Shown here piece by piece: positions 24,340 through 34,260 of a stretch of 64,000 bases of DNA. Positions within the stretch are counted from its first letter, which is position 1, and each line of letters starts with the position of its first letter. Source of the stretch: Siphlonurus alternatus (Eukaryota; Arthropoda; Insecta; Ephemeroptera; Siphlonuridae). The notes beneath the pieces were generated by a model. It had not been told where the DNA came from and made no database searches. It saw only the letters and a list, made by a program, of their open reading frames with translations. A program made the translations under genes and the position numbers. The stretch spans positions 436,501 to 500,500 of the forward strand of contig OX463781.1 in assembly GCA_949825025.1 (NCBI GenBank). The letters run 5' to 3'.

Positions 24340-24402
24340 CCCACTCGTACATTCGGGAGGTGCCGTCCTAACTGAGGTTTCCACGGTTCTCTCAGTAGCA
24401 AT
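24340..24402 (+). mobile_element. SINE central-domain fragment (unit A)
   Basis: 'gtcctaactgaggtttccac' followed by 'ggttctctcagtagcaa', the domain shared by the window's SINEs. Head and tail are missing. Confidence 0.6.
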
Positions 24403-24544
24403 CTAAATGATGTATTGCTACATGGCAAACACGGCTTGACAAGAATTCTAACATCCTGAGCATCGCCTGCTGAAGTATTAAAAATTGAGCTAATTTAAAA
24501 TTTATCCAAAGGTGGCACAAAATTAATCAATGGAATTCTGACCA

Positions 24545-24676
24545 CAAAACTTTATTGCATCAGTGCACAGAAGGTGCAAAGTTATGCCACTTAATGTTTT
24601 TTCCAGATTTTGTAAAGTCCACGAAAATATTAAAAAAATATATAATGTATGTAAGTGTGTGTTATATGTATGTATG

Positions 24677-24723
<47 letters not shown>

Positions 24724-24875
24724 AAATTTCATTTTATGACGTCACAAGGCGGCACTTCCTAATAAAATGATAAGACTTTGCCACTGCAACGAGGAGCAAT
24801 AACATCGCACAGTTAATAATGTTTTTAAAAATTATAATTTCACGAGTTCTAAAAAAATGAAAAAAAAAAATCAGA
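24545..24875. mobile_element. CRE-foldback family member (unit A)
   Basis: Left arm 'ggtgcaaagttatgccac', one TGACGTCA followed by 'caaggcggcacttcc', and right arm 'aaaaaaaaaatcagattag'. An (AT)n run (about 24680-24722) is embedded in the left arm. Confidence 0.6.
24679..24722. repeat. (AT)n microsatellite
   Basis: AT dinucleotides, interrupted and shorter in the paralogous unit B copy (about 46368-46402). Confidence 0.95.
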
Positions 24876-24979
24876 TTAGTTTAAGCATATATCGTTTATT
24901 CAAAACTGCAATATTTTTAAAGTTCAGTACACAATTATTACTTGTTTGCCTAATTGAAAAAATAATTATATTATGTTTT

Positions 24980-25233
24980 CAACTCATCCTTAATACACGT
25001 CTAAACCAATCTCATCGCGTTTTTTTACCAAACAAATCTGATCTATTTCTCACTCAAAGTGAGAATGAAATGGAGATAATTTTTCAAAATATTCACTGCA
25101 CAGTACATTAAGATTAAAAAAGAATTAATCTTGTCTTTCCCCCGCCCCTTTTTTCTGCACCTCAAAAATGGTGCAAAATATGAGGAAAAAAGACGAGGAA
25201 AGAGGTAATTAAAGATCAAAATTATTTCAACTC
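24980..25233 (-). mobile_element. R1 dispersed repeat (unit A)
   Basis: 'gttttcaactcatccttaat', 'cactcaaagtgagaatg', 'aaaaatggtgcaaaatatga', 'ggaaaaaagacgagg' and a right end around 'attatttcaactct'. Unit B copy at 46650-46905. Confidence 0.7.
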
Positions 25234-25514
25234 TGATAAATTTTAGCGTGTATATTTCTGAATTGACCGCGAGATGTCGTGCATGTTTCACCTCGAGTTT
25301 AGCGGTGTTTAAATCACGCGAGCTTAGACTTGTTAGAGGGTAGCTGCGGTCAATGCTTGGGGTCAAGTTTGATGGATGATGTCTAAAAATATCTCTAATG
25401 GTAATTATAACTAAATTATGATGAATTACATCACAGCTTTCTGCAGGATATTCGATAAACTTATATGGCAGGGGTAATCAAGTAAAATTTTATATTGCAA
25501 TTAAATTATTAATA

Positions 25515-25729
25515 TTTATTTAAGGGTAAGGTAACAGGTCCAATGTTAGAAATATTTCCACGCATGAAATTTATAAAACAAATATCTTAAAATCACTTCT
25601 CCGTGTTACATTAGTCAACTTTACTTTAAAAATTCATAATTTAAAAACTAGATCAATACTGATATTTTAGCTACTGATAGGGTATGTAGAGAAGAATATT
25701 TTAAGATAATAAAATTTGTAATTTATAAT
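25515..25729. repeat. Degenerate relative of the 27945-28215 foldback (unit A)
   Basis: Shares 'atttaagggtaaggta', 'ccaatgttag', 'actgatattttagctactga' and 'tagggtatgtagag' with that element. The arms are poorly preserved. Confidence 0.45.
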
Positions 25730-26065
25730 GGACAACATACATTGTATGAAAAAAAAAATTATTGCAGAAATGAATAGATGGTACCAAATTATGCTACTCT
25801 GAATTTTTTCAGATTTTTTTGAAACCCGGAACTATTTTTAAATAATTATTGAAAGTCCTGTAATTTCAGTTGGCACCCCTGCAGCCTTCATAAAAAAGAT
25901 AGAGACTGGACGCCTATTGACGCCTCCTGGGGGCGTGGCCGCACTTTCAATAATTATTTAAAAATAGTTCTGGGTCTCAAAAAAATCTGAAAGAATTCAG
26001 AGTAGCATAATTTGGTACCCTCTATTCATTTCTGCAATAAAAAAATTTCATACAGTATGTTGTCC
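25730..26065. mobile_element. Foldback element ending in 'ggacaacatac' (unit A)
   Basis: Arms 25730-25880 and about 25935-26065 are inverted copies, running from 'ggacaacatac' through 'attgcagaaatgaatag', 'taccaaattatgctactctg' and 'ggaactatttttaaataatt'. The loop carries 'cctattgacgcctcctgggg'. Related to the CRE foldbacks but without TGACGTCA. Unit B copy at 47405-47735. Confidence 0.75.
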
Positions 26066-26094
26066 ATTCTCCAGTTCGATGACGTTATTAGAAA

Positions 26095-26500
26095 CTTTGA
26101 AACGTTAATATTAGTGCTTTTTCGTCACCTTTATTTCACATTATTTGAATACCAATATGAAATTTTAAATGCAAAAGAAGTCGCCACCAGGCTTCGAACC
26201 TTGGTTCTCTCGTACGTTTGGCCCGCGAATGAGCGCTTTAACAGACTAAGCTACGTCGACCACTGATGTTATTCACATTTTCATACTGGTATTCATACAA
26301 TGCTACTTTCTTGGTTGCTACCTGCTTCTCATCATTGCCTCATTGAATCTGCTAAAGCGCTCATTCGTGGGCCAAACGCACGAGAGAACCGGAATTCGGA
26401 AGCCCGGCAGCGACTTCTTTTTTGCATTTAAAATTTCATATTAGTATTCAAATAATGTGAAATAAAGGTGACTAATAAGCACTAATATTAATGTTTCAAA
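26095..26500. mobile_element. Foldback element whose arms carry tRNA-like sequences (unit A)
   Basis: Inverted ends 'ttgaaacgttaatattagtg' and its near complement at 26480-26500. Within the left arm, on the minus strand (about 26265-26185), 'gacgtagcttagtctgttaa' resembles an A box and 'aaggttcgaagcctgg' a B box. The right arm (26333-26412, plus strand) holds a more mutated tRNA-like copy. The two face each other across a loop of about 70 bp. Unit B copy at 47766-48174. The open frame at 26012-26266 is incidental. Confidence 0.65.
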
Positions 26501-26689
26501 AAAAAATTGATTTATAACTTATAAGGCATCTTCCAATCATTTTTATCCTGCCGATCAGCAACTCGCAATACTCGAACGTTCAAAGGGTTGCATACCTCAC
26601 AGGATATATGATAAAGATGGTCACTTTCTTCTGTAAATTATGAACTGTTACTGGTTACGGTAAGGAAGTATTGCACTTCCGGTCCATTG

Positions 26690-26770
26690 CAGTGTCCATC
26701 CTGACTGAGGTTTCCACGTTTACCTCAGTTACAGATGCCGGGATGAATTGCAAGGCCGTCCTTACTGACA
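26690..26770 (+). mobile_element. SINE 3' fragment (unit A)
   Basis: 'gtgtccatcctgactgaggt', 'ttccacgtttacctcagtta' and 'gatgaattgcaaggccgt': central domain plus tail, head missing. Confidence 0.65.
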
Positions 26771-26951
26771 TTTGTTGAACCTAACGCTTTGATTTAGAAA
26801 TAATATATTTACCTATAAATTGTTATACTTATTGTTACAGTTTGATTAATCATCTTAATAGACCCTTTCAATTATGTAATATTTTTATTTTTAAATTGAA
26901 CATTTCTTATATCAAATAACAGTTAGTTGAGTAGTTCTATTAACTAATTAC

Positions 26952-27270
26952 TAATGGAAAATCGACCTCAATTTTTTATTGCAGAAATGGATAGAGGGTG
27001 CAAAGTTATGCTACCCTGATTTTTTTCAGATTTTTTACAGTCCGGGAACAATTTTTAAAAAAATATTGAAAGTTCTTTTTGTGACGTCACGAGACGCCGC
27101 TCCTTAAGAAAAGGATAGGACTTGCCGCCGCATGACGTCACAAAAATAACTTTAAATAATTTTTTAAAAATTCTTCCCTGGCTCTAAAAAATCTGAAAAA
27201 AATCAGGGTAGCATAACTTTGCACCCTCTATTTATTTCTGCAATAAAAAAATGAGGTCGATACTCCATTA
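26952..27270. mobile_element. CRE-foldback family, best-preserved copy (unit A)
   Basis: Left end 'taatggaaaatcgacctca', right end 'tgaggtcgatactccatta'. The arms (about 130 bp each) run through 'tattgcagaaatggatagag', 'ggtgcaaagttatgctaccc' and 'ttttttcagattttttac'. TGACGTCA lies at 27082-27089 and 27133-27140, flanking a short GC-rich loop. Unit B copy at 48629-48947. Confidence 0.8.
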
Positions 27271-27330
27271 CTCACTAAGGTTGAAACACCGAACATTGTG
27301 AATCCTTAACTTTATTGTTTTACGAGCAAT

Positions 27331-27612
27331 TCTGGAACGGGGGTAGCCACAGCCTTGCAATCCATCCCGGCATTTGCCTGCGACTGAGGGAAACGTGGAA
27401 ACCTCAGCTAGGATGGACGCTGCAACTTATGTCAATGAATGTTAGTGCAATGGTCCGAAGCCAGGAGAACAACGCAACGATTTATCCTTGTGTGGGAAAC
27501 TTGATATTTGTTGAAAATGGTCACCCATTTAACTACTAACCACGCTTGGCGTTGCTTGAATTCGGTGATCTGACGAGTTCTGGTCAAACGCACTGCATGC
27601 GCCACACCTCCC
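27331..27612 (-). mobile_element. 5S rRNA-headed SINE (unit A)
   Basis: On the minus strand the head (about 27600-27519) reads 'ctcgtcagatcaccgaattc', then 'aagcaacgccaagcgtggtt' and 'agtagttaaatgggtgacc', following the 5S rRNA internal promoter region. The body, the central domain 'ctgaggtttccacgtttccc' and the tail 'ggattgcaaggctgtggc' follow. Unit B copy 49009-49288 differs by a 4-bp indel ('ctgcatgcgcc' versus 'ctgcgcc'). Confidence 0.8.
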
Positions 27613-27944
27613 ACACAAATATACGTTGTGATTTTCCTTTTTTTTTTTAAATATAATGAAAATGTTTTTCCCACTGCCAAAGGTCTGCTAGCTTAGAGAA
27701 GGTAGGCGTAACAACTGCCTGTTTTGTTTCATTCAATTTAAGTAATTATTATCAAATTAATTAATGTTTTGTGCTCAAAGAGAACTAACATAGACAACCA
27801 CCTTCCTAATTGAAGTAATGTTAAAATTTGTAGCATATTTTATTAACAATACAGTTTCCCAGAAAATGTCTTTGTAATAATATTTAAATAGAATTTAATT
27901 ATGTAAAGAGAAAGTTGCATTTTTTTGTATCAACTCATAAAAAA

Positions 27945-28215
27945 AATTATTTAACTTAAGGGTAACATATATAACGCCACCGATGTTAAAAAAAAATCCC
28001 TCACATAAAAATTATGAAAAAAAATTAAAATGTTCTCAGACCCACTATCAGTAGCTAAAATATCAGATATACAAATTCATAACTCAAAAACTAGATCCTG
28101 TATACCTGATATTTTAGCTATAGCTCCTGATAGGGGGTGTAGAGAACATTTTAAATTTTTTACATAATTTTTATGTGAGGGATTTTTTTAACAATGGTGG
28201 CGTTATCTTACCCTT
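27945..28215. mobile_element. Foldback element, 'ttaagggtaa' ends (unit A)
   Basis: Arms 27955-28060 and 28110-28220 are inverted: 'taacgccaccgatgttaaaa', 'atccctcacataaaaattat', 'aaaatgttctc' and 'agctaaaatatcag'. The short loop reads 'aaattcataactcaaaaact'. Unit B copy about 49612-49885. Confidence 0.7.
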
Positions 28216-28270
28216 AAATCAAATATGCTGTGAATTCTGAAAATTAATACTGAAGCTTTTATTAGTATTA

Positions 28271-28416
28271 AGGGGCATTCACAAAGCCCTAAGGCCACAT
28301 TTAGGGCTCGATAATTTAAAGCCCGATTTTAGGCATGCTTTTTAGGCCCAAAATTTCTAGTCTTCATTAAATTATCGAGCTCTAAATGTGGCCTTAAGCC
28401 TTTGTGAATGCCCCTC
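28271..28416. mobile_element. Palindromic MITE, 'aggggcattcacaaag' ends (unit A)
   Basis: Ends 'aggggcattcacaaag' and 'ctttgtgaatgcccct' are perfect inverted repeats. The inner arms 'ccacatttagggctcgataa' also pair. Unit B copy at 49943-50088. Same end type as 22055-22240. Confidence 0.75.
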
Positions 28417-28559
28417 ATCAGCTTTTATGTGTAATTAGAGGTTATGTACAGCAAAAAATGTGTAATTAATTGTAGAGTTTGTTGTAGTTGCAAAGCAAGT
28501 TGTAAAAAATTATTCACACAAGTGGTGGTTGCTAAAAAACACATCTTGTGCATTCGGGA

Positions 28560-28660
28560 GGCAATTGAAGGCATCCTATATCAATTGCCGACCATCCTGA
28601 CTGAAGTTTCCATGGTTTCTTCAGGTGAATGCTGGAATGGATAGTTTTCCACCCCGATTT
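28560..28660 (+). mobile_element. SINE fragment (unit A)
   Basis: 'gaccatcctgactgaagttt', 'ccatggtttcttcagg' and 'gaatgctggaatgg': the shared central domain plus the start of the tail. Confidence 0.55.
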
Positions 28661-28936
28661 GAGCCTAAGCAACATGCTAGGTCAGTGCAGGAAGATATGG
28701 GAACTTAAATTTACATTGTTGAAGATACCCAAGTCACTGTTACCACGGTTAATTGCAGGAGTGACAATTACTGTTATGATCTGAAGGGGAAAGATATAAA
28801 ATTAGGGCTCTGTAAGGTTTAGGAAACAAAATTGTGAGGGAAAGAGAAATACAGGGTGAAAAAGAGATAGAAATCGAGAGAGCACGATGTGTCTTCCCCT
28901 CTTCCCTAATGAAAATTTAAACAGTTACTAAAAAGC

Positions 28937-29003
28937 TGCCACCATATCGGGAATCGAACGTACGATCTTCCAAATCATATTCAGAATATTGACACACTAT
29001 ACT
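28937..29003 (-). mobile_element. tRNA-like pol III promoter head (unit A)
   Basis: On the minus strand 'gtatagtgtgtcaatattct' precedes a strong B-box match 'acgttcgattcccgatatgg'. No cloverleaf with a clear anticodon is apparent, so this is better read as a SINE head than a functional tRNA. Unit B copy about 50615-50680. Confidence 0.5.
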
Positions 29004-29239
29004 TTCTACAACAACACGTTGTGCAATTTTACGACATATTTGATGTAGTTCGTTCTTGCCGAAGTAATATTATATTTTTACGACATCAAAAAAATGGAGG
29101 GAAATTTGAAACTTTATGTGGTGCGGTTTTATGTTAAATAGCCGTGAGCTACAGTAATGCAAACACATGTCTCATTTCGTACAGTTATGATAAAAAGAAT
29201 GGGACATTTTGCGTGTTGTTCTTTGATATTCTGCCTCAA

Positions 29240-29362
29240 TATGAAAGGAAAATGTGCTTCCCTTGGCTTCGAACAATTGTACTTTTTGTACATTAACGAA
29301 AAAAAGTGTAGCGTCCATCCTAACTGTAGTTTCCACGTTTCCCTCATTGTCAGTCACAGACC
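29240..29362 (+). mobile_element. 5S-type SINE body fragment (unit A)
   Basis: 'cttcccttggcttcgaacaa', 'tgtagcgtccatcctaactg' and 'tagtttccacgtttccctca' follow the body and central domain of the SINE at 63321-63627. The head is missing. The overlapping open frames (29129-29484) are incidental. Confidence 0.65.
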
Positions 29363-29372
29363 ACTTTCCTTG

Positions 29373-29465
29373 TCTCTTATCGTCCTCTTTTCAACATATT
29401 TCTGATAAAAAAAGAGAATATAGTCTGCATTTTATCCTCACTTTGAGCGAGGCACAAATAGTAAT
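29373..29465 (+). mobile_element. R1 fragment (unit A)
   Basis: 'ttatcctcactttgagcgag' is the diagnostic R1 block. Both ends are missing. Confidence 0.5.
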
Positions 29466-29752
29466 TATCATGTGTTTCTATTAAAAGTCTGTTTTCTGAA
29501 TAAATAAAATAAATAAAAAATAAATAGTAAATATATGTAATAAGTTTAGGTTTGGATTCACAGGTCAGTTAGTAGAAATTCAAAGATCGAGTTCTATAGT
29601 AGCTTTGATATTGTGTGTGAAAAGTGTGAAAACGAACATTTGAATGGCGATATTTACTTATTTTTTTACGAAAAAAATCAACAATCGACTCTGCACCTAA
29701 GGCTATTTACTTTGTCAATAATATTTATGTACGTTGCTACCAATTAACTCAC

Positions 29753-29847
29753 CTGTTCCCGCAGACTTGTTGCGATCCCTCCGAGCGCCACACAACGACT
29801 GACTCCCTCGCTGTGGTGGTGGCGCTGTCTGGCGGACGTCCCGTCAA
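29753..29847 (-). other. Candidate internal exon of an unknown host gene (unit A)
   Basis: A 95-nt block, clearly GC-rich, sits in AT-rich surroundings. On the minus strand it is preceded by 'gattgattttag' (acceptor-like) and ends in CAG followed by GTGAGT, a consensus splice donor (29747-29752). Two of three minus-strand frames are open across the block; one begins LTGRPPDSATTT, the other DGTSARQRHHHS. No domain is recognised. The copy in unit B (51417-51511) is identical. The polypyrimidine tract before the acceptor is weak, and no partner exon is seen. It could instead be part of an unrecognised repeat. Confidence 0.35.
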
Positions 29848-29864
29848 CTAAAATCAATCATTGG

Positions 29865-30045
29865 TAGGCTGAGCTGACAATCGTTCAGTCAGGATGGTCG
29901 TTATGATCAATCACCTCACCAGATGCACGAGTGCAACCGTTACAATTATTAGGAAAACTTGGCGGTGCAGCCTGGGATTGAACTCACGACCAGCTGTTTT
30001 TAAAAATCTGGTGTGCTGCGTCATACACCTGACCATGAGATTTAA
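29865..30045 (-). mobile_element. tRNA-headed SINE (unit A)
   Basis: On the minus strand the head reads 'tggtcaggtgtatgacgcag' (A-box-like) and 'gtcgtgagttcaatcccagg' (B-box-like). The body contains 'gcactcgtgcatctgg' and 'ggtgaggtgattgatc'. It reaches only the start of the shared domain ('accatcctgactgaacg'). Unit B copy about 51530-51712. Confidence 0.65.
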
Positions 30046-30234
30046 ACATTATTTGCAGTGAATAATAACTGTTACATAATTAAATTAGTTGTGAAAATTA
30101 TTTTTACTGCCTGAAAATGTAACATTTTGTCTTCGCGGAAGTGTACTGCACATCAATTACACTGACAGGGTCCCTGCATGTCATACTTATTTCATCTGCT
30201 TCAAATTGTTATTATAGATAGCGGGTACTTGACC

Positions 30235-30425
30235 CAGTGGTACCAACCATCCTGATTGACGTTTCCACAGCTTTCTCAGTCTCAACTAGGCAAAACTCAG
30301 CGAAAACGTTCTTGGCAAAAACTAGGATGGATTGATCGTTGAAAGGAGGGACACACAAAACACTTTGAAGCAATATGCTAGGTCGGGAAGAGCCGGGAAG
30401 TTAAATTGAGTCACTAATGACTAGT
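30235..30425 (+). mobile_element. SINE-derived repeat (unit A)
   Basis: 'caaccatcctgattgacgtt' and 'tccacagctttctcagtctc' are a diverged central domain. It is followed by 'aactaggatggattgatcg', 'ggagggacacacaaaacac' and 'atgctaggtcgggaagagcc'. Unit B copy about 51897-52085. Confidence 0.55.
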
Positions 30426-31000
30426 ACCCTACAACAGGGTTTACCTGAAGAAAAAAAATACAAAAATTAATGTATGTTTATATATGGATATATCAGCAAA
30501 GATAAACTATAGCCAGTAAAAAAATGGATTTATTGTGAACCACTCAGGGATTGCTGACATAGTGGATTAAAAAATTAATTTAATTATTTATTAATTTTAA
30601 TATATTATACCTAAATACAGATTGATTGGTAAACCATGTGACGATAGGAATTTACATGTGGACGTGAGCCCAAGAAACATGGCATCAAATTATTTATTTT
30701 AAATGTTATTCATTTACTATTAAAATAATATTATGTTATTTTAACTTTTACAATGAATGAATCGTTTTGCTATAGTAAAAAAGAGATATTTTTAAATTGT
30801 AAATAAAAATATAAAAATTATGACTGAAACTTAAAGGTAAAAAATAAAAAAAGGGAGTCAATTATTTTAATTGTATAGTATAATTATTATATTGTTTTAC
30901 AATATAATATTGTTGCGGTAAGAATTTTTTTAACCAGAGAAGAGAGCCTTCGTGTTTTGTAATTAAAAAAATAAACTTGTTTAAATTTTACTATACAATT
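30426..31000. other. AT-rich spacer (unit A)
   Basis: No gene recognised. It is collinear with unit B up to the foldback insertion. Confidence 0.4.
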
Positions 31001-31004
31001 ATTA

Positions 31005-31512
31005 TAAATGGTAATTTAATCTTACCGGACTGTTTCCACTCGTCGATTTTGTTGTAGTACGTCGAGAAACTTGAGCACTGAATTATAATGTTAATGTTTT
31101 TATTATTATCACTACACTTCAGGTGCACCTGTTTTCTTTATTAGCTTTCGGGAATCATCTGTTCCCTTCCTCGGATAAATCGAGACTAATGATTTCAAAA
31201 ATTATGTTAACTGCGTTGAGGGGGTGTATGGAGGAGGAAGTAGGAGTAGGGGAGGTGGGAGGGGAGGTTTTCTTGATTTTGCTTTACTATGTCCATCGCC
31301 TCCTTGTCGGCGGCCTCCTAGATTCCCGAAAGCTAATAAAGAAAACAGGTGCACCTGAAGTGTAGTGATAATAATAAAAACATTAACATTATAATTCAGT
31401 GCTCAAGTTTCTCGACGTACTACAACAAAATCGACGAGTGGAAACAGTCCGGTAAGATTCAATTACCATTTATTATAATGAACCCTCGTCAGAAAACCTT
31501 CTTTAATGTTAT
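31005..31512. mobile_element. Long foldback insertion present only in unit A
   Basis: Arms 31005-31155 and about 31320-31483 are inverted copies ('ggtaatttaatcttaccgga', 'tcgtcgattttgttgtagta', 'ttattagctttcgggaatc'). The loop (31156-31319) is GA/TC-rich. A repeated 'atacaattat' flanks the insert (30993-31002 and 31511-31520), while unit B has the uninterrupted 'tatacaattattataatata' near 52668, the empty site. The open frame 31123-31365 runs through the loop and is not a supported gene. Confidence 0.8.
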
Positions 31513-31599
31513 ACAATTATAATATATTACATACCATTTATTGTTTGTTTCACAAATAATTATAAACGATTGGAATTTCGCACTTTTCATACTTGATCC

Positions 31600-31890
31600 C
31601 TCCAACACAAAACAAAATTTCAAACGTGAACAAAGTAGACCTTACTAAATGTTTAAACTTGTCTGCAGTACAGTTTACCAAAGATAGGTTACCACCGGAA
31701 GTAGACGAAAGTGAAACATTTTGTCTGAACTATGAACATGAAAAATCTAAGACTTTGCAGATAATTTGTTCAATCACTAATATAAATTTCATCTCTCTGC
31801 AAAAGTTTCAGGTTCAAAACTGAACTAGAATGTCCAGGAATCTCCCACTTCCGGCTACTTCCGGTGGTAATCTTACGTATGTTAAACTGT
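31600..31890. mobile_element. CTTCCGG foldback family (unit A)
   Basis: 'ggttaccaccggaagtagac' on the left and 'acttccggctacttccggtg' followed by 'gtaatcttacg' on the right form inverted ends. 'aaactgtacgtctg' and 'gtctgcagtacagttt' also pair loosely. Unit B copy about 52775-53066. Confidence 0.65.
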
Positions 31891-31934
31891 ACGTCTGAAT
31901 TCATCGACTCATAAAATTGATGACCGAGGGTTTG

Positions 31935-32010
31935 CATACTTGGTTAGAGTTGAGCGTACAAAAGATAAATCACACAGAATGTCTGGGGTTCATACCCCAG
32001 TCAGTGACAG
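31935..32010 (+). mobile_element. tRNA-like head (unit A)
   Basis: 'acttggttagagttgagcgt' resembles an A box and 'ggggttcataccccagt' a B box with a self-complementary T-arm. The spacing is tRNA-like, but acceptor-stem pairing is not evident, so it is more likely a SINE head than a working tRNA gene. Unit B copy about 53098-53172. Confidence 0.5.
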
Positions 32011-32056
32011 ATTTATAGTTCTTACAATGTAGATTGAGATTTGCATAATTCATTTG

Positions 32057-33008
32057 TATTTTTTTTTTATTTTTTTTTTTTTTTCAATATTATACAATAC
32101 AGTCCAGCCAAGATTATATTACATAATCCTATCGGCCGGTTCATAATATACATTATTATTTATTCATTTTTCAGCTCAAAACAGTGATTTTGTTTTTAAT
32201 TCTCAAAAACATAATTAGCAATATAATTATAATAAAATAAAATAAAATACTTTAAACATCAATCTTCTTCCACAAAATTTTTAATTCACTTTAATTATTG
32301 TAATATATTAACTGAAATATTTTAATAATTAGTATATGACACAAGGAAAACAATAAGAACGAAATAGAAACAACAAAATAAAGATTATGAATAAAAACAT
32401 ATGGTTCTTTTACATTTTTTTTCCTTCATAATAATATTAAACATTGAAAAAGATAAATATTTAAATTACAAGACTGAATTTAAATAACCTTTTTTTACTT
32501 TTATTATATAAAAGTTTAACTAATTTATTAGTGAAAGTAACCAGTTTTTTATATATTTTTTCATTATACTTTTAGACTCGAAATTTTTTAAATTAGATGG
32601 CATATCATTCCATAACCTTGGAACTATATAGTCCCAAGTTTTCTCAGTAAATCTGTTTATTCTATGTGGAGTAAAAAGTGGATCATTAACAGTCAATCTA
32701 GTTTCATAATTATGTACTCTATATTCCCCGTGAGTTACATCAAAATATTTTTCAATAATTAAGGATTGCTTTGATTGTAAATTAACAGGTAATATTTTCC
32801 AATACTCATACACGTTTTCACCCTCTTCAAATTTTTTTCCTATTTTCATTGACTTTAAAACCCGTTTTTGCATTTTAATTAAACTAGTCATTGCACCAGA
32901 TTCCATAAAACCCCATCCTAAATTTCCATATATTATGAAAGGATGCACTAAAGCAAAATATACATTTCTTAAAGTTTTTTCTGTGACATTTTTTTTTTTT
33001 TTTTTTAT
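32057..33008 (-). mobile_element. 5'-truncated non-LTR retrotransposon, only in unit A
   Basis: Unit B reads 'catttgtattgatcaagta' (about 53213-53231) without the insert. In A about 950 bp interrupt this site. The plus-strand left edge is a long T tract (32056-32085), i.e. the poly(A) tail of a minus-strand insertion. The 3' UTR and the C-terminal end of an RT-containing protein follow. The right edge is another T tract (about 32990-33008), so the target-site duplication cannot be placed cleanly. Confidence 0.85.
32520..33005 (-). pseudogene. C-terminal fragment of a LINE reverse-transcriptase protein
   Basis: The frame is open from the truncated 5' edge (about 33005) to a stop at 32520. It begins VTEKTLRNVYFALVHPFIIY and continues GNLGWG, the 'S-L-V-x-P-x-x-x-Y-G-x-x-x-W-G' thumb/post-RT motif of jockey/CR1/L2-like elements. 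'MQKRVLKSM' and a C-terminal 'NDMPSNLKN' block, also typical of LINE C-termini, follow. EN and the catalytic RT core are absent through 5' truncation. It is a different element family from the LINE at 59499-62819. Confidence 0.8.
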
Positions 33009-33399
33009 TGATCAAGTATATTGCAAGATTGAAATAAAAAATATACACCAAATCTTGTCTTGTTTAAAATTTCAAACTATACTCAGTTTTGGTTTACGGT
33101 TATGTTCATATATCAACAGAACTATGGAATTTAAATTCATCGTGCTAAGCAGAAAACAACAAACATAATCATTGAGAATATATTATATATTGTATCATAT
33201 TTGTAAATTTAAATAATATTTTGAATATATAATAATCATCTTAATATTTGCACAAGAGCTTTTCTTTCTCTGAGAGATTTCCATTAAAATAATAAGTACA
33301 GCACTCTTTCACGAATATCGTTATCGAGATTGAAATTTACAACTTATGGCTACACTTTGTTTCATTGGGTTTTATAAATATATTTATTTTTTTCTGCAA

Positions 33400-33560
33400 A
33401 AATATTATTTTTAAATATATTTATTATAATTATTATATAATTATTATAATAATTATATTAATTATTAATTATATTAATAATTATATTATATTATATTATT
33501 ATTATTATTATTATATTTTGTATTATAAAATTGACGAAACATATATTATATTAATTTAAA
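33400..33560. repeat. AT/TTA low-complexity tract (unit A)
   Basis: Degenerate ATT/TTA repeats, much shorter in unit B (about 53618-53640). The open frame 33365-33559 is low complexity. Confidence 0.85.
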
Positions 33561-33996
33561 ATGATACAACAGCGTTTAAAATTTAGATAACAATTTATTT
33601 TATGAACTTTTTTAACTGCATTTACCGACAATATTTAATTACTGTAAGAAAATATTTCAAAAGTTACAAAATTATAACGCATCTATATAATGTGCTACTA
33701 ACTACAAAGTTATATTTCATTGCTGTGAATGAAAGTAAAATGCTGCACACAAGTCGAAGTTGTCATAACTTTAGTATTAGTGTGAAAAGTAACTATTAAT
33801 TAGGATTCCTTTATATTTGAAGATCTTAATTTTTTATCAGACCAGAATTCTACTTACTAATTTAATTGATTGATTGGTATTTTGGAGCAACTGACACATT
33901 TTGGTCCTGTATGCCCCCCTTCTACTTACAAATTAATTACTAATTTTAAAAACTGAACCTTTTGATATATTATAGCTTGACCGTCTTATCGATTTA

Positions 33997-34260
33997 ATCC
34001 ATTCCGATATTTGCCTGTGATTGAGGGAAATGTGGAAACTTCAGCCAGGATGGACGCTAAAGCTATTCTCAATGGACTGGAAATGCAATGGTCCAAAGCC
34101 AAGGGAACAACATAGTGGAAAAGCGCAATGATTTATTCCTGGATAGGAAACTTGATTTTTGTTAAAAATGGTCACCCATCCAATTACTAACCACGCTCTA
34201 TATTGCTTGACGTCAATAATCTGACGAGAACCTGTCAATGCACTACGCCACACTCCAATA
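33997..34260 (-). mobile_element. 5S rRNA-headed SINE (unit A)
   Basis: On the minus strand the head has 'tgacaggttctcgtcagatt', 'gcaatatagagcgtggttag' and 'taattggatgggtgacc'. The tail is 'ggctgaagtttccacatttc'. The unit B copy (about 54035-54280) has lost a few bases near the 5' end. The associated open frames are incidental. Confidence 0.75.

Noticed and set aside
28937..29003. A functional tRNA gene
   Set aside because: A B-box-like segment is present, but I could not form a convincing cloverleaf with acceptor stem and anticodon arm; a SINE head is more likely. The same applies to 31935-32010 and 26185-26265.
31123..31365. 80-codon open frame as a gene
   Set aside because: It runs through the loop and arm of a foldback insertion, ends inside the inverted arm, and is missing in unit B.
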